Assembly (NCBI GenBank): GCA_035629775.1
Contig: DASPHG010000010.1
Coordinates: forward strand, 1-64,000
Source of the DNA: DASPHG01 sp035629775
GTDB taxonomy: Bacteria; Actinomycetota; Thermoleophilia; Solirubrobacterales; Thermoleophilaceae
Direction: 5' to 3'
DNA: 64,000 bases
Shown here: in pieces, positions 41,470 through 48,756 of the stretch
Position numbering within the stretch: the stretch's first letter is position 1
Layout: each line of letters starts with the position of its first letter
The notes under the pieces: generated by a model
What the model saw: the letters and a program-made list of their open reading frames with translations, nothing else
Databases searched by the model: none
What the model was told of the DNA's origin: nothing
Made by a program: the position numbers and the translations under genes

Positions 41470-43116
41470 TCAACGGAGGCCGAGGCTCGGGCCACGACCC
41501 AGGTCCACGGAGGCCGGCTCGTCGCGCAGCGGCTGAAGGCCCACGGGGTCTCGCATCTCTTCACGCTCTCGGGCGGGCACCTCTTCTCGGTCTACGACGG
41601 GTGCCGCGAGGAGGGCATCGCGATCGTGGACACCCGCCACGAGCAGTCGGCGGCGTTCGCGGCGGAGGGCTGGGCGAAGGCCACGCGCACGCCGGGCGTC
41701 TGCGCGCTGACGGCCGGCCCGGGTGTGACGAACGGGATGAGCGCGCTGGGCTCGGCGCTCAAGAACAACTCCCCGCTGCTCGTCCTCGGCGGCCGCGCAC
41801 CGGCCATGCGCTGGGGTCAGGGGTCGCTCCAGGAGATCGACCACGTGCCGTTCGTCGCTCCGCTCACGAAGTCCGCGCGCACCGCCGACTCGACGGCCGC
41901 GATCCCCGGTCTGATCGACGCGGCGCTGCGGACGACGGTCGAGCCGCCGTCCGGTCCGGCGTTCGTCGACCTGCCGCTCGACCACGTCTTCATGGAGGGC
42001 GAGCCGTCCGGCGAGGCCGCCGAGCTGCCCGATCCACGCGCGCTGCCCGCGGCGGAGGGCGTCGAGCGCGCGATCGAGCTGCTGCGCGGAGCGGAGCGCC
42101 CCGCGATCATGGCGGGAACCGGGCTGTACTGGGCGCGCGCCGAGCAGGAGCTCGAGGCGCTCTGCTCGGAGCTCGGGATCCCGGTGCTCCTGAACGGGCT
42201 CGCGCGCGGCTGCGTGCCCGCCGACCACCCGTCGTTCTTCTCGCGCGCGCGAAGCGCTGCGCTCAAGGGAGCCGACGTGGCGCTCGTGATCGGGGTCCCG
42301 ATGGACTTCCGGCTCGGGTTCGGCGGTTCGTTCGGCGAAGACACCGAGATCGTCGTGATCGGCCAGGCGCCGCCCGAGCACCCCCATCCGCGCGCGGTCG
42401 CCTGCGAGCTGTACGGAGGCGTGGCGGCCACGCTCGCCGCGCTTCGCGAGGGCGCCGCCGGCGGCCCCGACCGCGCCGGCTGGCTGGCCGAGCTCCGTGC
42501 GGCCGAGGACGAGAAGCGCGCCGCGGAGCGCGAGGAGCTCGCGGACGACCGCGCCCCGCTCCATCCCATGCGCCTCTACGCCGAGCTCCAGCAGGTGATC
42601 GACCGCACCACGATCGTGATCGGCGACGGCGGCGACTTCGTCTCGTACGCCGGCCGCGTGATGGAGACATACGAGCCCGGCTGCTGGATGGACCCGGGCC
42701 CGTACGGGTGTCTCGGGTCGGGACCCGGCTATGCGATCGCGGCGAAGCTCGCCCGGCCGGATCGCCAGGTGTGCCTCCTGCTGGGCGACGGGGCGTTCGG
42801 CTTCGCCGGGATGGAGTTCGACACGATGGTTCGACACGGCCTGCCGGTCGTCGCCGTGATGGGGAACAACGGGATCTGGGCGCTCGAGAAGCACCCGATG
42901 GAGTTCCTGTACGGCTACTCGGTTGCGGCGGACCTCCAGCCGGAGCTCCGCTACGACCAGGTGGTGGAGACGCTCGGCGGGCACGGCGAGCTGGTCACGC
43001 GGCCCGACGAGCTGAAGCCCGCACTCGAGCGGGCGTTCGCGTCAGGGAAGCCGGCACTGGTGAACGTGCTGACCGACCCGAGCGTGGTCTACCCCCGTAA
43101 GAGCAACCTGGCCTAG
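41467..43116 (+). CDS. ThDP-dependent enzyme, 2-hydroxyacyl-CoA lyase/oxalyl-CoA decarboxylase-like
   Basis: 549 residues with the three domains of the acetolactate synthase superfamily. The cofactor Glu is in DTRHEQSAAFAAEGWAK; ALTAGPGVTNGMSALGSALKNNSPLLVLGG follows; the ThDP/Mg motif runs from GDGAFGFAGMEFDTMVRH to MGNNGIWALEK. The SALKNNSPLLVLGGRAP segment and the lack of an FAD-typical region fit 2-hydroxyacyl-CoA lyases better than acetolactate synthase. The exact reaction is uncertain. The operon ends at a strong hairpin. Confidence 0.85.
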   Translation: MSTEAEARATTQVHGGRLVAQRLKAHGVSHLFTLSGGHLFSVYDGCREEGIAIVDTRHEQSAAFAAEGWAKATRTPGVCALTAGPGVTNGMSALGSALKNNSPLLVLGGRAPAMRWGQGSLQEIDHVPFVAPLTKSARTADSTAAIPGLIDAALRTTVEPPSGPAFVDLPLDHVFMEGEPSGEAAELPDPRALPAAEGVERAIELLRGAERPAIMAGTGLYWARAEQELEALCSELGIPVLLNGLARGCVPADHPSFFSRARSAALKGADVALVIGVPMDFRLGFGGSFGEDTEIVVIGQAPPEHPHPRAVACELYGGVAATLAALREGAAGGPDRAGWLAELRAAEDEKRAAEREELADDRAPLHPMRLYAELQQVIDRTTIVIGDGGDFVSYAGRVMETYEPGCWMDPGPYGCLGSGPGYAIAAKLARPDRQVCLLLGDGAFGFAGMEFDTMVRHGLPVVAVMGNNGIWALEKHPMEFLYGYSVAADLQPELRYDQVVETLGGHGELVTRPDELKPALERAFASGKPALVNVLTDPSVVYPRKSNLA

Positions 43117-43130
43117 AGGTCCCCAAACGA

Positions 43131-43156
43131 GAACCGCCTCCCGAGGGAGGCGGTTC
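43131..43156 (+). terminator. Hairpin after ThDP enzyme gene
   Basis: A perfect 11-base stem GAACCGCCTCC/GGAGGCGGTTC with loop CGAG, 14 bases after the stop. No T-run follows. It may serve as a terminator or mRNA end. Confidence 0.7.
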
Positions 43157-43381
43157 AAGTTGGCCCCATCAGGACGGGCAGGGGTACGTGCCATGAAAGG
43201 GCCTAACGGTCCGGGCTGCGGGAGGCGCCGATACGATGCGGCTAAGCCCGAACCTATGTACCTGGCCGATCGAGGCTTGCCAAACGGCACGTCTCTCCTG
43301 ACCCGGCTGCGCGAGAGTACCGACGTGTCCGGGCGCTGACCATCGAACATTCGGCCAGATTGCTGGCGCGTTGGCGCTCGT
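43157..43381. other. Intergenic region with no gene found
   Basis: 225 bases between the hairpin and the end of ppx. I find no convincing reading frame on either strand, no tRNA and no riboswitch core that I can recognise. CTCTCCTGACCCGGCTGCGCGAGAG (43301-43325) can form a short hairpin. It could hold a small RNA. Confidence 0.5.
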
Positions 43382-44305
43382 TCAGGCGTCGCGCGCGGCG
43401 GCGAGCGCAGCCCCATGCAGGATGTCGCGCTCGGACGTCTCCATCCAGTCCAGGTCGAACGCGCGCATGGCCTCGCGCAGGATGATCGCGCCGGCCACGA
43501 TCGTGGGGGCGCGATCGGGATGGAGCCCGGTCACCTCGCGCCGCTCGGCGACCGGAAGGCGCGCGAGGTGGTCGAGGATCTCCTCGACGGCGTAGCGGTC
43601 GAGCCGGTAGCCGTGGACGCGCTCGGAGTCGTATTCCTCGAGCGCCTGGTCCACCGCCGCGAGCGACGTGGCGGTGCCAGCGACCGCGACCCCGCCGATG
43701 GTGTCCCGGCGCACCTCGCGCGGGATCTCGGCCTCGATCACGGCCGCTACCTCGCCCGCCACCGACGTGAGCTGCTCGGTCGTCGGCGGGTCGTCGTGCA
43801 GGTGACGCTCGGTGTGGCGCACCGAGCCGGCGGCGGTGGAGACGTGGAATGTCGGATCCGAGCCCGGGATGCCGACGACGAACTCGGTGCTCCCGCCGCC
43901 GATGTCGAGCACGAGCAGCGGATCGCCGCCCGGGCTCCGCTCGCCGGTGGCGCCGAGGAACGACAGCCGCGCCTCCTCGTCGCCCGAGATCGTGCGCGCG
44001 TCCAGGCCGAAGCGGTCTGCCAGCTCCCTGCGGAACTGCTCGCCGTTCCGCGCATCGCGGACGGCGCTGGTGGCGACGCCCACGACCTTCGTCGCTGCCT
44101 GCGCGTCGATGTCCTCGCGGAAAGAGGCGACAGTCGCGAAGACGCGTGCGATCGCGTCCTCGCTCAGCCGGCCCAGGGAGTCCACGCGCTCCCCGAGGCG
44201 GGTGATCTCCGTGCGGCGCACGAGTTCCTCGACGCGGCCGTCGGCCACCTGGGCTACGAGCAGGCGGGTCGAGTTCGTCCCGAGGTCGACGACCGCGACG
44301 CGCAG
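43382..44305 (-). CDS. ppx: Exopolyphosphatase/pppGpp phosphatase (Ppx/GppA)
   Basis: 307 residues of the ASKHA fold. The phosphate-1 motif VAVVDLGTNSTRLLVAQV lies at the very N-terminus; catalytic Glu in SGDEEARLSFLG, phosphate-2 motif LDIGGGSTEF, and VAGTATSLAAVD follow. The first ATG/GTG/TTG in frame is GTG at 44248, which would cut off the phosphate-1 motif. The frame is open upstream, but only through CTG at 44305, 4 bases after the dodecin stop. I therefore place the start at that CTG. It degrades polyphosphate or pppGpp. Confidence 0.85.
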   Translation of the reverse strand: MRVAVVDLGTNSTRLLVAQVADGRVEELVRRTEITRLGERVDSLGRLSEDAIARVFATVASFREDIDAQAATKVVGVATSAVRDARNGEQFRRELADRFGLDARTISGDEEARLSFLGATGERSPGGDPLLVLDIGGGSTEFVVGIPGSDPTFHVSTAAGSVRHTERHLHDDPPTTEQLTSVAGEVAAVIEAEIPREVRRDTIGGVAVAGTATSLAAVDQALEEYDSERVHGYRLDRYAVEEILDHLARLPVAERREVTGLHPDRAPTIVAGAIILREAMRAFDLDWMETSERDILHGAALAAARDA

Positions 44306-44309
44306 TGGC

Positions 44310-44525
44310 TCAGTCGCCGGAGTCGTACTTGAACGAGATCCCCAGCCGCACTCGGTAGTTGGTGACCGTGCCGTTCTCGATCGTGATGTCCTGCTTGATC
44401 ACCTCGGCGATTCGCAGGTCGCGCACCGACTTCGCCGCGGTTTCGACCGCGTTCTTCGCTGCTGCATCCCACGACTCGGTGCTCGAGCCGATCACCTCTG
44501 TGACCCGGTAGACACTGTCCGCCAT
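44310..44525 (-). CDS. Dodecin flavin-binding protein
   Basis: 71 residues: SVYRVTEVIGSSTESWDAAAKNAVETAAKSVRDLR and VTNYRVRLGISFKYD match dodecin throughout. Dodecin forms a 12-subunit shell that stores flavin. AGGAGG lies shortly before ATG at 44525. It is followed by ppx after 4 bases, with probable coupling. Confidence 0.94.
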   Translation of the reverse strand: MADSVYRVTEVIGSSTESWDAAAKNAVETAAKSVRDLRIAEVIKQDITIENGTVTNYRVRLGISFKYDSGD

Positions 44526-44574
44526 CTCTTCCTCCTGGCTCTCGATGGATGGTCCGGGCACCCTCTCACATCGG

Positions 44575-44603
44575 TTGCTCGCCCACAAACCGGGTGCTAC
44601 CGT
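44575..44603 (+). promoter_or_regulatory. Promoter of tRNA-fMet
   Basis: -35 TTGCTC (44575-44580), a 17-base spacer, and -10 TACCGT (44598-44603). Transcription would begin a few bases before the tRNA at 44618. Confidence 0.65.
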
Positions 44604-44617
44604 TTGGCGTCCAACGG

Positions 44618-44691
<74 letters not shown>

Positions 44692-44695
44692 CTAC

Positions 44696-44731
44696 GAAGG
44701 GCCCGCAATAAGGCGGGCCCTTCGCCTTTCT
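44696..44731 (+). terminator. Terminator of tRNA-fMet
   Basis: A perfect 11-base stem GAAGGGCCCGC/GCGGGCCCTTC with loop AATAAG (44696-44723), followed by GCCTTTCT. Confidence 0.85.
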
Positions 44732-44795
44732 ACCCGCGGCGCTTGGTCTCGCAGCATCTGGGAGGTCAGCGCCGCCCTAGGATCCTCGAGCGCCG

Positions 44796-45566
44796 ATGCC
44801 GCGGCTCTACGAGACCCCACGCCACGTCACGGACGTCGCCGAGTGCCGCTTCTACCACGCCATGGACCTGCCGGTCTCCGGCTTCCAGGCGGGCGCGTGG
44901 GACCTCCGCGACCGCATCGACGAGTACATCCCGGCGCTGGATTACGCCGGAGCGTCCGTCCTCGACGTCGGGGCGTCGAGCGGCTTTCTGAGCTTCGAGT
45001 TCGAGCGGCGGGGCGCCCGGGTCGTGGCGTTCGACCGCGCACACGATGTGGCGCCCGACATCGTCCCGTTCCATGACCTCGATGCAGCCGCGGCCCACCG
45101 CGACCTCGCGCCGATGTTCGAGAAGACGAAGAACGGCTTTTGGCTGGCCCACCGGGAGCTGGGGTCCAGCGTCCGCGCCGTGTACGGCCACGCAAACGCG
45201 ATCCCGGAGGCGCTCGGCCCCGTCGACATCGCGTTCTTCGGCAACATCCTCCAGCACCTGCGCGACCCCTTCGGCGCGATCACCAGTGCCGCAGCTCTCG
45301 CCCGCCGGATCGTCGTGACCGAGGCCTTCTGGAGGACCGACCTCCCACAGGACGAGCCGCTCATGTACTTCCTCCCGGCGATGGTCGACGCCGAGGCCGA
45401 GCTCCGGGCTCACAGCTGGTGGCAGGTCAGCGCCGCCCTGGTTGAGCGGTGGCTCAGCGCCCTCGGGTACCGGGTCGAGGGGCGCTCTCGCCACGAGCAG
45501 CTGTTCGTCGAGACGGGTGACCTGATCCCGCACTACACCGTCGTGGCGTCCCGGCCCGAGCGATGA
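44796..45566 (+). CDS. SAM methyltransferase, tandem copy A
   Basis: 256 residues, class I methyltransferase similar in layout to DUF1698/CmoB-like proteins. Motif I is VLDVGASSGFLSFEFERRGARVVAFD; NGFWLAHRELGSSVRAVYG, DIAFFGNILQHLRDPFGAI and RHEQLFVETGDLIPHYTVV follow. The N-terminal block ETPRHVTDVAECRFYHAMDLP is shared with the next gene. TAGGAT at 44778-44783 lies 12 bases before the ATG. The target, perhaps a sugar or lipid-linked glycan, is not evident. Confidence 0.85.
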   Translation: MPRLYETPRHVTDVAECRFYHAMDLPVSGFQAGAWDLRDRIDEYIPALDYAGASVLDVGASSGFLSFEFERRGARVVAFDRAHDVAPDIVPFHDLDAAAAHRDLAPMFEKTKNGFWLAHRELGSSVRAVYGHANAIPEALGPVDIAFFGNILQHLRDPFGAITSAAALARRIVVTEAFWRTDLPQDEPLMYFLPAMVDAEAELRAHSWWQVSAALVERWLSALGYRVEGRSRHEQLFVETGDLIPHYTVVASRPER

Positions 45567-46330
45567 CGGGCGACGTATTCGCACAGCCGCGGCACGTGAC
45601 CGATCTGGAGACGTGTCTCTTCTACCAGTCGATCGACCTTCCGGGCCTCGGGAGCTTTCAGGGGCAGTGGGACCTCCGGCCCGGTATCGACCGCTACCTC
45701 TCCGACGTGCCCTACGCGGGCGCGACGGTGCTGGACATCGGAGCCGCGAGCGGGTTCGTCACATTCGAGCTCGAGCGGCGCGGCGCGGAGGTGATCGCCC
45801 TCGACCAGGCCGAGGGGGCAGGGTTCGACACGATTCCCTTCCACGACCTCAACCCGGCGATTCCCCAACACCAGACGGCGTGGCTCGAATCCGTGAAGAA
45901 CGCGTTCTGGCTCTCGCACCGGATCCTCGGATCCCGTGCGCGCGCTGTCTATGCCTCGGCCAACGACATCCCGGCTGCGATCGGCCCGGTCGACGTCGCC
46001 TTCATCGGGAATGTCCTTCAACATCTGCGCGACCCGCTGGGGGCGATCGCCAGTGCCGCCGCCGTCGCCCGTCGTGTCGTCGTCACCGAGGCTGTCTGGC
46101 GCACGGACTTCGATCCCGAGGAGCCGCTTCTGTACTTCCTCTCAGCGCTGAGGGACGACGAGCCGTCGGGACCGAAGAGCATGGGGTGGTGGCAGGTGTC
46201 GCTGGGGATGGTGACGCGCTGGTTGGAGGTGGTGGGCATGCGCATCGAGCAGCGCTACGACCACGAGCAGTTGTTCGTCGAGGGCGGAGCCCGGATCCCG
46301 CACTACACGGTCGTCGCCACCTGGCCCTGA
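45563..46330 (+). CDS. SAM methyltransferase, tandem copy B
   Basis: 255 residues, a paralogue of the preceding gene over its whole length: PRHVTDLETCLFYQSIDLPGLGSF, VLDIGAASGFVTFELERRGAEVIALD, NAFWLSHRILGSRARAVY, IGNVLQHLRDPLGAIASAAAVARR, DHEQLFVEGGARIPHYTVVA. The ATG overlaps the previous TGA by 4 bases. It converges on the SGNH gene with a 28-base overlap. Confidence 0.85.
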   Translation: MTGDVFAQPRHVTDLETCLFYQSIDLPGLGSFQGQWDLRPGIDRYLSDVPYAGATVLDIGAASGFVTFELERRGAEVIALDQAEGAGFDTIPFHDLNPAIPQHQTAWLESVKNAFWLSHRILGSRARAVYASANDIPAAIGPVDVAFIGNVLQHLRDPLGAIASAAAVARRVVVTEAVWRTDFDPEEPLLYFLSALRDDEPSGPKSMGWWQVSLGMVTRWLEVVGMRIEQRYDHEQLFVEGGARIPHYTVVATWP

Positions 46331-47418
46331 GGTCGGGCCCGGCGACCGACGGTCTCGTCGGCGACGCGCCGCACGTCGATCTCCCGCGGCGGGACCCTGA
46401 CAGCGCCACGCTCGCCGAACTCGAAGATGACGACGTCCGCCCCGACGCGCCCGAGGTACCCGGGATCGATCTGCATCGGCGCCCAGACCACGTGGGTCTC
46501 CCGGAAGGTGGCGGCCAGCAGCTCACCGAGTCCGCCGGGCCGGCGCGGATCCAACCACGAGAAGGAGTCCCCGAAGACGACCGCCGTGGCGTCGTGCGGT
46601 GCGTCGTGGCAGCGCAGCACCCGGCGTGCGCCGAGGTGGCCGCCGCTCGAGAACACCCGCTCCGAGTCGTCCTCGACGAGGTCGTACGAGAGCGGGTTCG
46701 CGGGGTAATGGATCAGCTCGGCGATCCGCGGGGCGAACGCCCGTCCGAGGTCGCCCGAGAACAGCACGGGACGCCATTCACGGCGCTCCAGCGCGACATC
46801 GTGGTCGAGCCCGAGCTTGGCGAGGATCGCCCGGTAGCACTCCCAGTAGCCCGCGCCGGCGATATGGCTGTCGGTGCGGAAGAGCACCTCTTCTCCGGCT
46901 CGGTGGCGTGCCGTCATGGCGGGGAGGGGGTAGGTGAGCGCCGTCCCCATCCGCTCGCACAGCAGTTCGAGCGGCCGCGGGCCCTCCTGAGGCGGCAGGC
47001 CAGGGCACGAAGATCGCACGAAGGGGAGGCGCTCGGGGATGAAGATGTGGACGGCGCTCGCGCCAAGCCGTCGAGCCACGGCGTGATGGTGCGTGACGAG
47101 CGCCTCCCAGGACTCTCCCCAGCCACTCGGCAGCGGGTATGTCCCGGCGAACTGGGCGAGGACCTGGTTCGTATCGCCGACAAGGTGAACCCAACCCTCG
47201 GTCCCGACGCGAACGACGCCGTCGCGCGAATGGCTGCCGACGGGGTGTGCCGCGAGCGCGGCCGGCGTTCCGGCCAGCACGGCCTCCGCGTGCTCGGCCG
47301 AGGTTGCGAGCGCCCGCGCGAGCGCGGGCAGGTCGTGCGCGTCGCGCTCGGCCGCGGTGGGCGGACGGCCGGCCAGCGCAGCTGCGACCGCGTCGAGCGT
47401 GGTGACGTACGGGGGCAT
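46303..47418 (-). CDS. AlgX/AlgJ-like SGNH hydrolase-fold protein
   Basis: 371 residues. The Asp-His pair appears as FRTDSHIAGAGYWECYRAI and the Ser in VVFGDSFSWLDP, the order seen in AlgX/AlgJ-type SGNH proteins, which O-acetylate or bind polysaccharides. HVVWAPMQIDPGYLGRVGADVVIFEFGERG follows as in the family. There is no signal peptide, and no membrane O-acyltransferase gene is nearby, so acetylation outside the cell is doubtful. The ATG shares one base with the stop of the upstream propeller gene. Confidence 0.8.
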   Translation of the reverse strand: MPPYVTTLDAVAAALAGRPPTAAERDAHDLPALARALATSAEHAEAVLAGTPAALAAHPVGSHSRDGVVRVGTEGWVHLVGDTNQVLAQFAGTYPLPSGWGESWEALVTHHHAVARRLGASAVHIFIPERLPFVRSSCPGLPPQEGPRPLELLCERMGTALTYPLPAMTARHRAGEEVLFRTDSHIAGAGYWECYRAILAKLGLDHDVALERREWRPVLFSGDLGRAFAPRIAELIHYPANPLSYDLVEDDSERVFSSGGHLGARRVLRCHDAPHDATAVVFGDSFSWLDPRRPGGLGELLAATFRETHVVWAPMQIDPGYLGRVGADVVIFEFGERGAVRVPPREIDVRRVADETVGRRARPQGQVATTV

Positions 47419-48734
47419 CACGTGACGTCCACCTCGGCGACCAGCGCGCTGGCGGGATCGAGGTCCTCGAACCAGGCGACGTGCTCCTGCACGAGCGTGA
47501 GTGCGAGACGCCAGCGTCCCGGCTGGCCCGGCGCCCTGAGCGGGTAGGCCACCGTCGCCTCCCCCTCGGGCGGAAGCGCACGGGCGACCCGCTCGTGTCC
47601 GTTCTCGTGGGTCGCGCCGTTGCCGGCGTCGGTCCACCGCGCCGCGAGCTGCACCGGATGGGGCAGCAACGAGGTGAAGTACGCCGGGCCGCGATTCTGG
47701 ACCCGGACTTCGACCGTCACCGCGCCGTCCGCCGGGAGCGAGGACGGCAGCTCCGCCTGGAGCGCGGCGCGGCAGGCCTCGGGCGGAAGCGGATCGCCCG
47801 TGGGCCACAGGCGGACAGGCTCGACGCCCGCGGCGGTGAATAGGGCTCGCTGCCCGATCTCCGCGGAGCGAAGCGGGTTCGTGTCAAACCCGCGCTCGAG
47901 GCCCGCGAGCAACTCCGGTGAGACGAGAGCGACGTCGAAGATCTCCTGGTCGGGGAGGGCGATTCGGGCGCGGAGCTCCCAGGTCTCCCGGTCGAGGACG
48001 ACGACGCTGGCACGATCGTCGTCCCCACCGCCGATGCGCTGAGCGCTCACGCCGACGAGAATCGCATCGTCGGTCACGGCGAGCCCGCGCGTCCAGCCCC
48101 CGAGATGCAGACGCCGCTGCTCGCTCCCGTCCGGCCCACGGCACACGAGGTCGCCGTGTCGCGACTCGCACACGAGCAGGTCCTCCCCGGCACGGTGCGC
48201 GTGGTGCGGGCATCGCAGCCCGGTGGCGGTCAGCGACCCCGTCTCAAGGTCGGCGATCACGCCCTCCGGATCGTCGAGATGGGCCTGCCATTCGCGGTGA
48301 CGCTCACGCTGGCCGAAGGCGCACACGCACAGGCGATCGCCGTCGTGCATCAGGCAGTTGAGGTGCCACGCGTCGCCCTCTCCGGGAAAGGTGCGCTCGC
48401 GGACGACCCGCCCCCCGGGATCGATCCACAGAACGGCGTTGCGACCGCTTGCGACGGCGACCACGTTCTCTCCGTCCCATGCCATGCCATGCCCGTCGAT
48501 CAGGCCGGGCACCCGCAGGTACCGGAGGACACCGGTTCGGTCATAGATCAGCAGCTCGCCCTGCGGCTGGTCCGCGTCCCCGCGCAGGGAGCGTGCCACG
48601 AGATCGGGCCCGACGGCGATCCCGATCGTCGAGAGGCCGTCGATGCGCCGAGGCGGCTCGCCGATCACATGCAGCCCCCCGCCCGTCGACTCGCCGAAAG
48701 TACCTGCGATCGCCACGTTCTCGCCGAATCGCAT
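47418..48734 (-). CDS. Beta-propeller protein with C-terminal Ig-like domain
   Basis: 438 residues. Residues 1-290 hold repeated blade-like units (LLIYDRTGVLRYLRVPG, GHGMAWDGENVVAVASGRNAVLWIDPGG, LNCLMHDGDRLCVCAFG, SVVVLDRETWELRARI), like the TIGR03032 or SMP-30 propellers. The last 125 residues form an Ig-like domain (VRVQNRGPAYFTSLLPHPVQLAARWTD, GRWRLALTLVQEHVAWFEDLDP) resembling the Wzt C-terminal glycan-binding domain. No signal peptide. It may bind or check a nascent glycan; this is inference. Confidence 0.72.
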   Translation of the reverse strand: MRFGENVAIAGTFGESTGGGLHVIGEPPRRIDGLSTIGIAVGPDLVARSLRGDADQPQGELLIYDRTGVLRYLRVPGLIDGHGMAWDGENVVAVASGRNAVLWIDPGGRVVRERTFPGEGDAWHLNCLMHDGDRLCVCAFGQRERHREWQAHLDDPEGVIADLETGSLTATGLRCPHHAHRAGEDLLVCESRHGDLVCRGPDGSEQRRLHLGGWTRGLAVTDDAILVGVSAQRIGGGDDDRASVVVLDRETWELRARIALPDQEIFDVALVSPELLAGLERGFDTNPLRSAEIGQRALFTAAGVEPVRLWPTGDPLPPEACRAALQAELPSSLPADGAVTVEVRVQNRGPAYFTSLLPHPVQLAARWTDAGNGATHENGHERVARALPPEGEATVAYPLRAPGQPGRWRLALTLVQEHVAWFEDLDPASALVAEVDVT

Positions 48735-48740
48735 TCGGCA

Positions 48741-48756
48741 TATATTGACCCGCTTG
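48741..48756 (+). promoter_or_regulatory. -10 box TATATT, leaderless TTG start
   Basis: TATATT at 48741-48746 ends 7 bases before TTG at 48754. On the other strand CAATAT stands 7 bases before ATG at 48734, so the same AT-rich patch may serve both divergent genes. The two start codons are 19 bases apart. Confidence 0.6.

Noticed and set aside
41467..43116. Acetolactate synthase large subunit
   Set aside because: No small subunit gene follows and the middle segment matches 2-hydroxyacyl-CoA lyases better; the exact reaction stays open.
43042..43416. Minus-strand 124-codon frame across the gap after the ThDP enzyme
   Set aside because: It runs through the hairpin and into ppx, has no ribosome site and reads as low-complexity Arg/Pro sequence.
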